In this document: piece after piece, positions 37,650 through 50,369 of the stretch
Layout of the letters: every line of letters begins with the position of its first letter
Position numbering within the stretch: position 1 is the first letter of the stretch
Origin: Lophius americanus
Taxonomy: Eukaryota; Chordata; Actinopteri; Lophiiformes; Lophiidae
DNA: 64,000 nucleotides
Assembly: GCA_037951165.1 (NCBI GenBank)
Contig: JBBDHG010000106.1
Span: 1,017,001-1,081,000, forward strand
Direction of reading: 5' to 3'
The notes under the pieces: generated by a model
What the model was told of the DNA's origin: nothing
Seen by the model: only the letters and a program-made list of their open reading frames with translations
The model's database searches: none
Program-made: the position numbers and the translations under genes

Positions 37650-37775
37650 GAGGCAAACTCTGGTGGGCCGACGAGGAATCCGCTCAGCTGGGAGCTGGAC
37701 GTAACCTGGCGGTCCTGAGGAACAGGACGAGCGGGGTGGTCCACATGAAGGTGTACGACAGGGACGGTCAGAAAG
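37650..37775 (+). CDS. lrp1b: lrp1b exon: last propeller blade, with internal deletion
   Basis: Gives [19 protein letters not shown], then [18 protein letters not shown] and RDGQKG. It aligns with the LRP1B blade closing the propeller, with a near-identical [10 protein letters not shown]. Compared with both LRP1 and LRP1B as remembered, about five residues are missing between AQLG and GRN, where the family has a cysteine-containing TCSKxD loop. The loss keeps the frame. The acceptor is GGGTACAG ending at 37649 (weak tract) and the donor is AAAG/GTGAGC at 37776. The next intron is only 82 bp. Confidence 0.93.
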
Positions 37776-37857
37776 GTGAGCAGCTCGCCTCCATAAACGC
37801 ACACTAACACGACAACACCTGAGCGCCGGCCTCTCTCTGGTTCCCCTTCACGTTCAG

Positions 37858-37983
37858 GACGGAACCCGTGCCAGATAAAGAACGGAGGATGCTCTCAGCT
37901 CTGCTTCCCCACCTCTGAGACCACCCGCAGCTGCTCCTGCACCGTCGGCTACAACCTGCAGAACGACCGCAGGTCCTGTGAAG
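37858..37983 (+). CDS. lrp1b: lrp1b exon: EGF-like module
   Basis: Reads [16 protein letters not shown], then [19 protein letters not shown] and RSCEG. This is a complete six-cysteine EGF-like module; the PTSETTRSC segment is highly conserved in LRP1 and LRP1B. The acceptor is CCTTCACGTTCAG ending at 37857 and the donor is GAAG/GTACGA at 37984, both phase 1. The expected next exon, encoding the FLLYSVHEGIRGIPL part of the following propeller, was not found. The intron instead contains the 27-bp and 15-bp arrays. Confidence 0.95.
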
Positions 37984-38117
37984 GTACGACTCTCCAAATA
38001 CTGATTGAAGAGCAGCGAATACATGGTATAAATATATAATACTAGGAACAAATAATATCAGGAACACGTGATGAACCCGAATAAAGTCGCTTTAAGCTCT
38101 TTCTTTAGGTTAATAGT

Positions 38118-41100
38118 GTAATAATATATACTCTACCGAAGTACACAATAATATACACTCTACAGAAGTACACAATAATATATACTCTACCGAAGTACAC
38201 AATAATATACACTCTACCGAAGTACACAATAATATACACTCTACAGATGTACACAATAATATACACTCTACAGAAGTACACAATAATATATACTCTACAG
38301 AAGTACACAATAATATATACTCTACAGAGGTACACATAATATATACTCTACAGAAGTACACAATAATATATACTCGACAGAAGTACACAATAATATACAC
38401 TCTACAGAAGTACACAATAATATATACTCTACCGAAGTACACAATAATATATACTCTACAGAAGTACACAATAATATATACTCTACAGAAGTACACAATA
38501 ATATATACTCAACAGAAGTACACAATAATATATACTCTACCGAAGTACACAATAATATATACTCTACAGAAGTACACAATAATATATACTCTACAGAAGT
38601 ACACAATAATATATACTCTACAGAAGTACACAATAATATATACTCTACCGAAGTACACAATAATATATACTCTACCGAAGTACACAATAATATATACTCT
38701 ACAGGAGTACACAATAATATATACTCTACAGATGTACACAATAATATATACTCTACAGAAGTACACAATAATATATACTCTACAGAAGTACACAATAATA
38801 TATACTCTACAGAAGTACACAATAATATATACCCTACAGAAGTACACAATAATATATACTCTACAGGAGTACACAATAATATATACTCTACAGATGTACA
38901 CAATAATATATACTCTACAGAAGTACACAATAATATATACTCTACAGAAGTACACAATAATATATACCCTACAGAAGTACACAATAATATATACTCTACA
39001 GAAGTACACAATAATATATACTCTACAGAAGTACACAATAATATATACTCTACAGAAGTACACAATAATATATACTCTACAGAAGTACACAATAATATAT
39101 ACTCTACAGAAGTACACAATAATATATACTCTACAGAAGTACACAATAATATACACTCTACAGAAGTACACAATAATATATACTCTACAGAAGTACACAA
39201 TAATATATACTCTACAGAAGTACACAATAATATGTACTCTACAGAAGTACACAATAATATATACCCTACAGAAGTACACAATAATATATACTCTACAGAA
39301 GTACACAATAATATATACCCTACAGAAGTACACAATAATATATACTCTACAGAAGTACACAATAATATATACCCTACAGAAGTACACAATAATATATACT
39401 CTACCGAAGTACACAATAATATATACTCTACAGAAGTACACGATAATATATACTCTACAGATGTACACAATAATATATACTCTACAGAAGTACACAATAA
39501 TATATACTCTACAGAAGTACACAATAATATATACTCTACAGAAGTACACAATAATATATACCCTACAGAAGTACACAATAATATATACTCTACAGAAGTA
39601 CACAATAATATATACCCTACAGAAGTACACAATAATATATACCCTACAGAAGTACACAATAATATATACTCCAATAATATATACTCTACAGAAGTACACA
39701 GTAATATATACTCTACAGAAGTACACAATAATATATACTCTACAGAAGTACACAATAATATATACTCCAATAATATATACTCTACAGAAGTACACAATAA
39801 TATACACTCTACAGAAGTACACAATAATATATACTCTACAGAAGTACACAATAATATATACTCTACAGATGTACACAATAATATATACTCTACAGAAGTA
39901 CACAATAATAAATACTCTACAGAAGTACACAATAATATATACTCTACAGAAGTACACAATAATATATACTCTACAGAAGTACACAATAATATATACTCTA
40001 CAGAAGTACACAATAATATATACCCTACAGAAGTACACAATAATATATACTCTACAGAAGTACACAATAATATATACCCTACAGAAGTACACAATAATAT
40101 ATACTCTACAGAAGTACACAATAATATATACCCTACAGAAGTACACAATAATATATACTCTACAGAAGTACACAATAATATATACTCTACAGAAGTACAC
40201 AATAATATATACTCTACAGATGTACACAATAATATATACTCTACAGAAGTACACAATAATATATACTCTACAGAAGTACACAATAATATATACTCTACAG
40301 AAGTACACAATAATATACACTCTACAGAAGTACACAATAATATATACTCTACAGAAGTACACAATAATATATACCCTACAGAAGTACACAATAATATATA
40401 CTCTACAGAAGTACACAATAATATATACCCTACAGAAGTACACAATAATATATACTCTACAGAAGTACACAATAATATATACCCTACAGAAGTACACAAT
40501 AATATATACCCTACAGAAGTACACAATAATATATACTCCAATAATATATACTCTACAGAAGTACACAGTAATATATACTCTACAGAAGTACACAATAATA
40601 TATACTCTACAGAAGTACACAATAATATATACTCTACAGAAGTACACAATAATATATACTCTACAGAAGTACACAATAATATATACTCTACAGAAGTACA
40701 CAATAATATATACCCTACAGAAGTACACAATAATATATACTCTACAGAAGTACACAATAATATATACTCTACAGAAGTACACAATAATATATACTCTACA
40801 GAAGTACACAATAATATATACTCTACAGAAGTACACAGTAATATATACTCTACAGAAGTACACAATAATATATACTCTACAGAAGTACACAATAATATAT
40901 ACTCTACAGAAGTACACAATAATATATACTCTACAGAAGTACACAATAATATATACTCTACAGAAGTACACAATAATATATACTCTACAGATGTACACAA
41001 TAATATATACTCTACAGATGTACACAATAATATATACTCTACAGAAGTACACAATAATATATACTCTACAGAAGTACACAATAATATACACTCTACAGAA

Positions 41101-41675
41101 GTACACAATAATATATACTCTACAGAAGTACACAATAATATATACTCTACAGATGTACACAATAATATATACTCTACAGAAGTACACAATAATATGTACT
41201 CTACAGAAGTACACAATAATATACACTCTACAGAAGTACACAATAATATATACTCTACAGAAGTACACAATAATATATACTCTACAGATGTACACAATAA
41301 TATATACTCTACAGAAGTACACAATAATATGTACTCTACAGAAGTACACAATAATATATACTCTACAGAAGTACACAATAATATATACTCTACAGAAGTA
41401 CACAATAATATATACTCTACAGAAGTATACAATAATATATACTCTACAGAAGTACACAATAATATATTCTCTACAGAAGTACACAATAATATACACTCTA
41501 CAGAAGTACACAATAATATATACTCTACAGAAGTACACAATAATATATACTCTACAGATGTACACAATAATATATACTCTACAGAAGTACACAATAATAA
41601 ATACTCTACAGAAGTACACAATAATATATACTCTACAGATGTACACAATAATATACACTCTACAGAGGTACACTA
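38118..41675. repeat. 27-bp minisatellite array (about 3.6 kb, about 132 copies)
   Basis: Units are AATAATATATACTCTACAGA plus AGTACAC, highly uniform, with ACC/CCC and GATGT variants. Short truncated units (ACTCCAATAATAT) occur at about 39668, 39765 and 40535. The flanks of the first and last recur about 867 bp apart, showing duplication of a block of about 32 units. The period of 27 leaves several frames open for up to 1,108 codons, which is an artefact. Confidence 0.98.
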
Positions 41676-42355
41676 AGTATTATATTTAGTATACAGTAGT
41701 ATATATAAGTATCTGCAGTGGAATTATCAGCAGACGGGTATCAGAATACAACAATACAACAATAAAAAAAATAATCTGCTGGTTCTTTGTTTTTTACTGA
41801 AGATCAGAAGATTTTACGGAGTAAATTCTTGTTAAGACAAAATACAAAACTTAATATGTCAAAATATGAGGAGTTTTTCATTTCTAAAGTACTTTTAAGT
41901 TAATGCCTACAATTTGGTTTCTATGTTTTGCCTGTTCGGTTTTTACCGCCTGTTTTTACCTGTTTTTGTTTGGTTTCCTTTTCTTATACCTTAAAATAAA
42001 ATGAAATTAAAGCAGAAACTATAAAAAAGATTCTCCACAAACAAACTCAGAGAAAATAAAAGGTGGTTCCACAGATACAAGAGTGAAGAGTGAAGAGTGA
42101 AGAGTGAAGAGTGAGAAGTGAGAAGTGTAGTTTAGTAGTGACGTAGTTTAGTAGTTTTGGCATTGATCGGTCAGATAGTTTTATTAGGATACGCATTAGT
42201 TCTTACATGAAGATATCACAACCAAGTTTAAACATCATTAATATTCAAACCTCAGAGAAGAATTAAGAATAGTGAAATACAAAAGAATGAAAACTTTCTA
42301 CTCAAATCCATGACTTTTTGTGGAAAAATCAAACATAACCTTTCGATTGTGTGGT
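41676..42355. other. Intron with a short 7-bp repeat at about 42083-42125
   Basis: AT-rich sequence. A GAGTGAA repeat of about six copies is the only structure seen. The expected FLLYSVHEGIRG exon was not found here. Confidence 0.5.
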
Positions 42356-43398
42356 CAGATCTTTATTAATCAGATCTTTATTAATCAGATCTTTATTAAT
42401 CAGATCTTTATTAATCAGATCTTTAGTGATCAGATCGTTATTGATCAGATCGTTATTGATCAGATCTTTATTAATCAGATCTTTATTAATCAGATCTTTA
42501 TTAATCAGATCTTTATTAATAAGATCTTTATTAATCAGATCTTTATTAATAAGATCTTTATTAATCAGATCTTTATTAATCAGATCTTTAGTGATCAGAT
42601 CGTTATTGATCAGATCTTTATTAATCAGATCTTTATTAATCAGATCTTTATTAATCAGATCTTTAGTGATCAGATCTTTATTAATCAGATCTTCAGTGAT
42701 CAGATCTTTATTAATAAGATCTTTATTAATCAGATCTTTAGTGACCAGATCTTTATTAATACGATCTTTATTAATCAGATCTTTATTAATCAGATCTTTA
42801 GTGACCAGATCTTTATTAATACGATCTTTATTAATCAGATCTTTATTAATCAGATCTTTAGTGACCAGATCTTTATTAATCAGATCTTTATTAATCAGAT
42901 CTTCAGTGATCAGATCTTTATTAATCAGATCTTCAGTGATCAGATCTTTATTAATAAGATCTTTATTAATCAGATCTTTAGTGATCAGATCTTTATTAAT
43001 AAGATCTTCAGTGATCAGATCTTTATTAATAAGATCTTTATTAATAAGATCTTTATTAATCAGATCTTTAGTGACCAGATCTTTATTAATACGATCTTTA
43101 TTAATCAGATCTTTATTAATCAGATCTTTAGTGACCAGATCTTTATTAATACGATCTTTATTAATCAGATCTTTATTAATCAGATCTTTAGTGACCAGAT
43201 CTTTATTAATACGATCTTTATTAATCAGATCTTTATTAATCAGATCTTTAGTGACCAGATCTTTATTAATACGATCTTTATTAATCAGATCTTTATTAAT
43301 CAGATCTTTATTAATCAGATCTTTAGTGATCAGATCTTTATTAATAAGATCTTCAGTGACCACATCTTTATTAATCAGATCTTTATTGATCAGATCAG
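42356..43398. repeat. 15-bp minisatellite of AGATCT-containing units (about 70 copies)
   Basis: Units are CAGATCTTTATTAAT with GTGATCAGATC, ACGATC and AAGATC variants. Nearly every unit has a GATC, and most have AGATCT. Blocks such as GTGACC-ATACGATC recur every 60 bp between about 42740 and 43300, giving a higher-order repeat of four units. Open frames on both strands are artefacts of the period. Confidence 0.97.
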
Positions 43399-44787
43399 AC
43401 GGACCGTCAGTGGATCTTGCTGTACTTGTTGAGTCGTCTGCAAACATGACGAGAGGAAATCACAGCTGAAGACTGAATATAACAGCAGACCCAGGCAACT
43501 ACCTTCATCACTAATCCCCTCCTCCTCCTCATCTCCATCCATCCCTGTCAGACATGATCTGGACCTGAGAAGATCAGGTCTTGATCTCAAACCCTCAGAT
43601 GGTTCTTCACTGAAGTGGTTCTGTAGAGAAGAGTTGGCCAGAACCCCTCCACAGTGATGTCAGAGACTGAGGTCCAGTCTTCAGATAAGTCTGGTACTGC
43701 TGCTACGGGAGGAGGAACATCTAGAGATGAAGGTTACTGGTGACTCTGGTACTGAAGAATCTTTTCTCAGGCTTTCTTTGTATGATAACTGTATTTCAGG
43801 TTCTGACGTGATTACAGGAGACCAGGAGGGGGTCCTATACTTTTTCACAGATGTTTGGGTGGGGTTAAGAGTGTTTGGGCTGAAGGAGACTCTGTTGGAT
43901 CATGACCGAGCAGAACCTGCCGTTGTCTGAGTGAATGCCTTTAAAGGGGCCTAGATTCCTTCTGCAGTCGCTGCACTCTCACCGACACACTGGACCGCTG
44001 AGCTGTCATGAGTCTGACATCCAGAACCTGTGAAGACCACCTGACATCTGGTTGGTTCCCTGATGTGTGACCTCGGCTCGTTGAGAAGAGGAACCAAGGA
44101 GAGTCCAGACCAAAGTCAGACACGGCCAATCACAACCAGTCAGAACATTGTCCCGCCTTTTATTACCGTCTGCAGGTGAATAGTTACTCGTGTTATCAGA
44201 ACCATCCCAGAGCAGCAGCTGATTGCTGAGAGCTCACCTTCATCACTCACCTTCATCACTCACCTTCATCACTCACGTGTGATTAGAGGAAACCCGTCCG
44301 CCGGAGCAGAACCGATGAAAGGACTCCAGCTGGGTTCTGTCAGGTTTGACCTGCGTGTTAACAGAGAGTGAAGACAGGCAGAACAAATAAACGTCTGACG
44401 CCACCTGACCAGCTAACAGCCCGCACAGAGTCGGGCTGAGCTGGTCCTGGAGACGGAACCGGAGATAATGGGCTGCTTTATTTTCTCCAGTAGAACCACA
44501 AAGAGGTTCCTAACATTTTCACCGGCAGCAAATCAGCCTGTAAAATACAGTCCATCCTCCGGATCCCACTCTCTGGGTCAACAAAGAGCCGTGGATGAAC
44601 TGAGTGGGTTTTTCTCCATCAGGCTTTATGGCCCAACAGAACATTCAGGGAAATGGACCGAGCTGCAGTAAAAGGGTTTCATGAGCTTTTTCTCTGAAGG
44701 CATAAATACTTTAGTAGAAAGCTCATTCACCATTTCACAGTTTCTCTCTTCATCAGCCTTCATCAGCCTACATCTTCCATTTTCCAG
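43399..44787. other. Intron sequence, nothing recognised
   Basis: A three-copy 14-bp CACCTTCATCACTC repeat lies at about 44236-44275. No exon upstream of 44788 was found. Confidence 0.5.
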
Positions 44788-44922
44788 GGAATGACACGGT
44801 GTACTGGACCGACATGGGCCTGAACAGAATCTCCCGGGCCAAACGGGACCAGACCTGGAGGGAGGACATCGTTACTACCGGCATCAGTCGAGTTGAGGGC
44901 ATCGCTGTGGACTGGATGGCGG
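44788..44922 (+). CDS. lrp1b: lrp1b exon: propeller blade with KRDQTWRED motif
   Basis: Encodes [20 protein letters not shown], then [20 protein letters not shown] and DWMAG. AKRDQTW and RVEGIAVDW are invariant landmarks of the third propeller covered here. The acceptor is CATTTTCCAG ending at 44787, phase 1, and the donor is GCGG/GTCAGT at 44923, phase 1. The phase matches the exon ending at 37983, but about 45 family residues would be skipped if they were joined directly. The exon that should follow (the NIYWTD to HPEKG part) was not found. Confidence 0.94.
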
Positions 44923-45162
44923 GTCAGTACCAGACTCCTCGGAGATTTCGGTCCGGTTCGTCAGAGTCCAGCTGGTCCGTAGGATATATTCTGAAATCGC
45001 TCTACTGGTCTATGAAAACCTAAATGACCTCATGACAAATGTTCTTGTTGCTGACGAACCTCCCAGAAGCCTCAGTTCATCAGGAGAGGCTTACTCAGCT
45101 TCTTGAGGCAGCTTTTACTTTTCATGCTCCACACCTGAGTAGGAACCTTCCTGAAATGGGAT

Positions 45163-47390
45163 AATGTAGGATCATGATGTTCTCAAGTAGGACCAAGGAG
45201 TTCTCATGTAGCATCAAGGTGTTCTCATCTAGGATTAAGGTGTTCTGATCTAGGATCAAGGTGTTGTCATGTAGGATCACGGTGTTCTCATGTACGATCC
45301 TGATGTTCTCATGTTGGATAATGATGTTCTCATGTAGGATAATGATGTTCTCATGTAGGATCATGATGTTCTCATGTAGCATCAAGTTATCATATAGGAC
45401 CTTGATTTTCTCATGTAGGATCAAGATGTTCTCATGTTGCATCATGATGTTCTCATGTAGGATCATGATGTTCTCATGTAGGATCAAGATGTTCTCATCT
45501 AGGATTAAGGTGTTGTCATGTGGGATCATGATGTTCTCAAGTAGGATGAAGGAGTTCTCATGTAGCATCAAGATGTTCTCATCTAGGATCAAGGTGTTCT
45601 CATGTAAGATCAAGGTGTTCTCATGTTGGATTATGATGTTCTCATGTACGATCCTGATGTTCTCATGTTGGATAATGATGTTCTCATGTAGGATCATGAT
45701 GTTCTCATGTAGCATCAAGTTATCATATAGGACCTTGATTTTCTCATTTAGGATCAAGGTGTTCTCATGTTGGATCATGATGTTCTCATGTAGGATCCTG
45801 ATGTTCTCATGTTGGATCATGATGTTCTCATGTTGGATCATGATGTTCTCATGTAGGATCATGATGTTCTCATGTAGGATCATGTTCTCATATAGGACCT
45901 TGATTTTCTCATTTAGGATCAAGGTGTTCTCATGTTGGATCATGATGTTCTCATGTAGGATCATGATGTTCTCATGTAGGATCCTGATGCTCTCATGTAG
46001 GATCCTGATGCTCTCATGTAGGATCCTGATGTTCTCATGTTGGATCATGATGTTCTCATGTAGGATCCTGATGTTCTCATGTTGGATCATGATGTTCTCA
46101 TGTAGGATCATGATGTTCTCATGTAGGATCCTGATGCTCTCATGTAGGATCCTGATGCTCTCATGTAGGATCCTGATGTTCTCATGTTGGATCATGATGT
46201 TCTCATGTAGGATCATGATGTTCTCAAGTGGGATCATGATGGTCTCATGAATGATCATGGTTTTCTCATGTAGCATAAAGGAGTTCTAATGTAGCATCAA
46301 GGTGTTCTCATCTAAGATCAAGGTGTTGTCATGTAGGATCATGTTCTCATATAGGACCTTGATTTTCTCATGTAGGATCAAGGTGTTCTCATGTAGGATC
46401 AAGGTGTTCTCATGTAGGATCATGATGTTCTCATGTGGGATCATAAAGTTCTCATGTAGGATCATGATGTTCTCTTGTAGGATCCTGATGTTCTCATGTA
46501 GGATCATGGTGTTCTCATGTAGGATCATGGTGTTCTCATGTAGGATCATGGTGTTCTCAGGTGGGATCAAGGTGTTCTCATGTAGGATCATGGTGTTCTC
46601 ATGTAGGATCATGGTGTTCTCATGTAGGATCATGGTGTTCTCAGGTGGGATCAAGGTGTTCTCATGTAGGATCCTGATGTTCTCATGTAGGATCATGGTG
46701 TTCTCATGTAGGATCATGGTGTTCTCATGTAGGATCATGGTGTTCTCATGTAGGATCATGGTGTTCTCAGGTGGGATCAAGGTGTTCTCATGTAGGATCA
46801 TGGTGTTCTCATGTAAGATCATGGTGTTCTCATGTAGGATCATGGTGTTCTCATGTAGGATCATGATGTTCTCATGTAGGATCATGGTGTTCTCATGTAG
46901 GATCATGGTGTTCTCATGTAGGACCAAGGTGTTCTCATGTAGGATCATGGTGTTCTCATGTAGGAACAAGGTGTTCTCATGTAGGATCATGGTGTTCTCA
47001 TGTAGGAACAAGGTGTTCTCATGTAGGATCATGGTGTTCTCATGTAGGAACAAGGTGTTCTCATGTAGGATCATAAAGTTCTCATGTAGGATCAAGGTGT
47101 TCTCATGTAGGATCATGGTGTTCTCAGGTGGGATCATAAAGTTCTTAAGTAGGATCATGATGTTCTCTTGTAGGATCCTGATGTTCTCATGTAGGATCAT
47201 GGTGTTCTCATGTAGGATCATGGTGTTCTCATGTAGGAACAAGGTGTTCTCATGTAGGATCATGGTGTTCTCAGGTGGGATCATAAAGTTCTCATGTAGG
47301 ATCAAGGTGTTCTCATGTAGGATCATGGTGTTCTCAGGCGGGATCATAAAGTTCTCATGTAGGATCAAGGTGTTCTCATGTATGATCCTC
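45163..47390. repeat. 21-bp minisatellite array (about 2.2 kb, about 106 copies)
   Basis: Units are TGTTCTCATGTAGGATCATG plus A, with AAGG, CCTG and TGGG variants. The left half is more variable and the right half is dominated by ATGGTGTTCTCATGTAGGATC. It lies in the intron where the blade exon ending in HPEKG should be. Frames stay open on both strands because the period is a multiple of three. Confidence 0.97.
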
Positions 47391-47950
47391 ACTCCTTGAT
47401 GCTACATCAAGGAGTTGAGGTTGATGGTCGCTCACCTGTCAGAGGGTTTTTGGTTTCGATCGCAGATTCTGCTGCAAAGAAATATCTGTTTAAATGGATC
47501 ATCCTCAGATATATTCACCCATCAAATGATGTATTTCTAAACCGTATTACCAGTTTTTGATGCAGACTGTTAAACCAAAACTCTGCATTATTTACACTGA
47601 ATTACTGCCATCTGTGGTTGCCAGAATTTTATAGCCCAAAAATTGCTGGAAATGACCATAAAAACAGATTTACTGAATCTTAACTAGGACATTAAATTGA
47701 AAAAATGACCTGGTCATCAACAGTATTTCATAAATATACGTCGTATTTCTAACGTCTAGTTTTGGTAGAAATGAACGGATGTTCTTTCTTAATGGTTAAA
47801 GGTTTTTACAGTAAATTTAATCACTTGCTTATGACATTTTGGTATTTTTCTGATTTATCAAAAGTACACAATTATGGGTACAATCATGTTTTCACTGTAT
47901 TCACAACTTAAAAAAATACTGAATTCTCTGTATCGTTTTGTTGTGTTTCG
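47391..47950. other. Intron sequence, nothing recognised
   Basis: AT-rich; the missing blade exon was searched for and not found. Confidence 0.5.
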
Positions 47951-48940
47951 TTATCTTCCACTCATCCGGGTCCGGGGTCTCCTCCCAGATGGACATGCCT
48001 GAAACACCTCTCCAGGGAGGCGTCCTGGAGACATCCTGACCAGATGCCCGGACCACCTCAACTGACTCCTCTGGATGCAGAGGAGCAGCGGCTCTACTTT
48101 GAGCCTCTCCCAGACGTCTGAGCTCCTCCCCCTCTCTCTAAGGCTGAGCCCAGACACCCTGCAGAGAAAACTCATTTCAGCCGCTTGTATCCGCAATCTC
48201 ATTCTTTCAGTCATGATCCACAGTTCATGACCACAGGTGAGGGTCGGAACCTGGATGGACAGGTAAATCCAGAGCTTTGACTTTCGGCTCTCTCTTCACA
48301 ACAGATCGATGTAGAGTCTGCATCACTGCAGACGCCGCCCCCATCCGTCCGTCCATCTCCCGTTCCCTTTCCCCTCACTCACTCGTTGTAAGCCTTCTCC
48401 AGATCCACAAAGCACATGTGGACCGGTTGGTCAATCTCCCATGTCCCCTCCAGCAGCCTCCAGAGGGTGTAGAGCTGGTCCAGCATTCCAGAACAAGTGC
48501 TGCGCCTAGAGTTGAGCCCGACTATATCTGGTCTGTACCTCTCACACAAGCTCAGGCTCCTTCTCGATCAGTGAGGTGACATTCCATGTATCCACCGTCA
48601 GTTTCCGTGGCCCACAGGAGGACGGACCCATGTCCCTGCTTTGGGCTAAACCCGACCGGGACTCATGGGTGAAGGCCCGGCAATCAGACGCTGGCTGGCG
48701 GCCTCCTACCCCGGGCCTGGCTCCAGGGAGGGGCACCTGTAACCCTCTGGGCAGGGTACTTGAGTCCTTGACTGCTCTTTGTCTGACCCTTCACCTGGGA
48801 CCTCTTTGCCATGGGATACCCTACCAAGGGAAAATTGCCCCCGACAACACAGCACCTAGGATCCCTAGGGAACTGGAACCACCAGGATAAGGTGCCGGTT
48901 GTCGGACAACTCTCTGTATCTCCTACTGTTTTGTTGATTT
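47951..48940 (-). mobile_element. Internally deleted LINE copy, antisense
   Basis: Read on the minus strand from 48940, the copy starts with a 5' leader and the endonuclease start (KLTVDTWNVTSLIEKEPELV at about 48540-48610). It then jumps to the reverse-transcriptase motif HMCFVDLEKAYN (about 48385-48425). It ends with the C-terminal part RMRLRIQAAEMSFLCRVSG, then RSQLRWSGHLVRMSPGRLPG (47951-48214). Most of the endonuclease and reverse-transcriptase domains are missing. These motifs belong to a widespread fish LINE, probably the same family as the fragment at 34190-34500. Confidence 0.78.
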
Positions 48941-48974
48941 TTTTTTCTACTGCGACTTTAACACACAATTTTTA

Positions 48975-49585
48975 CAATAATAATAGTAATAATACATTTA
49001 ATTTATAACACACTTTACATTTGGATCAGATCTCAAAGTGCTACAAAGTAAAAGCAGATAAAAGCATCAATAAAAAATAAAATAATAACTATATAAAAAC
49101 GTGACCAAAAGCATTAATGTTAATTAAAGTTATAGGTTCTGATAAAAAGGAAAGTTTTAAGTCCTTTTTTAAATGTGTCAGTCGTCTGTGGAGCCCTGAG
49201 ATGGTCAGGGAGGGCATTCCACAGACGAGGGGCAGCAGAACAGAAAGCCCGATCTCCCATGGGGCTGAGCTTAGTCCGGGGAAGGAGGAGGCGGTATGAC
49301 TGGGTAGAACGGAGGGATCGTGTCGAGGTCAGTGGGGTGAGTAGTTCTTTCAGGTAGGGGGGGCGTTACCATGGTTACACTGGTGAGTGAGGAGAGAGAT
49401 CTTATAATCAATCCTGGTGGAGATGTGAAGACGATGAAGTGATGAAGAACAGGGGTGATGTGTTCGTGTTTACGAACTCTCATCAGGATCCTTCAGACTG
49501 TTTTGAACATACTGAAGTCTTTGAAGACTTTTATCAGGGATCCCGATGAGGAGTGATGAAGGTCGTTACAGTTATCCAGTGTATA
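48975..49585 (-). mobile_element. L2-like LINE 3' end, antisense
   Basis: Begins on the plus strand with an AAT repeat and ACATTTAATTTATAACAC, continues through CAGGGAGGGCATTCCACAGA and a GAAAGCCCGATCTCCCA segment, and ends in CGTTACAGTTATCCAGT. This is the usual layout of the antisense 3' end of an abundant fish LINE. The remaining coding part is not seen. Confidence 0.6.
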
Positions 49586-50108
49586 CATTACCATAAAAAC
49601 ACTTGTTTTATCATCATGTTTACAGTTTCATTGTCATTTACAAAAAATCACAGTAAATGACATTATTATTCATAAATTCAGACTTTTTTTAACCTAGCAG
49701 TCAACATTATTTCACAGATATATACCATATATATATATATATATATATATTAGATATATACCATATTTTCCGCGTATTATTATTATTTCTGTAGAAAATA
49801 CGATACTCTCTTACTAAGTGGTTAAAGTTTAAGTTTACATACCAGAATAATCAGAAATGAAGTCTGTAAAATAAGACTTTTATGGTAATGGCTTGTAACA
49901 TTACAGTATTTCTTACATAATTTGCCAAAAGTTTGTATTTTTAGGGTACAATTCTGTGATTCCACATATTCTGGCTGTAAATAATAACGTTATTTGCTGT
50001 TGTATACTTTTTTTAATTTAACCGTCTTTTATTGTTGCCCTTTGGCAGTTTTTTACGGTGTAGATCCTCAGAAACACCTGAGTTTCTGATGTTGTTGTTC
50101 TTTCCCAG
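49586..50108. other. Intron with a short AT run at about 49723-49752
   Basis: Nothing else recognised before the acceptor at 50108. Confidence 0.5.
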
Positions 50109-50235
50109 GTATCTGTTCTGGACCGAATGGGGTCAGAACCCCTGCATCGGACGCTCTCGTCTGGATGGTTCTGATCAGGTTACATTGGTGAGCTCGGGCA
50201 TCATGTGGCCCAATGGGATCTCCATAGACTATGAG
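50109..50235 (+). CDS. lrp1b: lrp1b exon: propeller blade
   Basis: Reads [21 protein letters not shown], then [20 protein letters not shown] and YE. The MPCIG-like NPCIG and the ISIDYE ending favour LRP1B. The acceptor is TTCTTTCCCAG ending at 50108 (phase 2) and the donor is GAG/GTAAAG at 50236 (phase 0). The phase conflicts with the exon ending at 44922, consistent with a missing exon between them. It joins cleanly to the next exon after a 134-bp intron. Confidence 0.95.
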
Positions 50236-50369
50236 GTAAAGCTCCACCATCCTCCTCCTCCTCATCCATCCCGCACATCCTCCACTTCTCCAGCTCATCT
50301 CCTGTATGGCTGAAATATGATTCTGCCTCTGGTTCTGTTTGTGATCGGGTTTCTAAAATGACTTTGCAG

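Noticed and set aside
38322..41689. Open frames of up to 1,108 codons on both strands
   Set aside because: The 27-bp unit has no stop in several frames; the products are nine-residue repeats without any protein-like features.
42320..47399. Open frames of about 330-385 codons over the 15-bp and 21-bp arrays
   Set aside because: The unit lengths are multiples of three and lack stops; both strands are open, which real genes rarely show.
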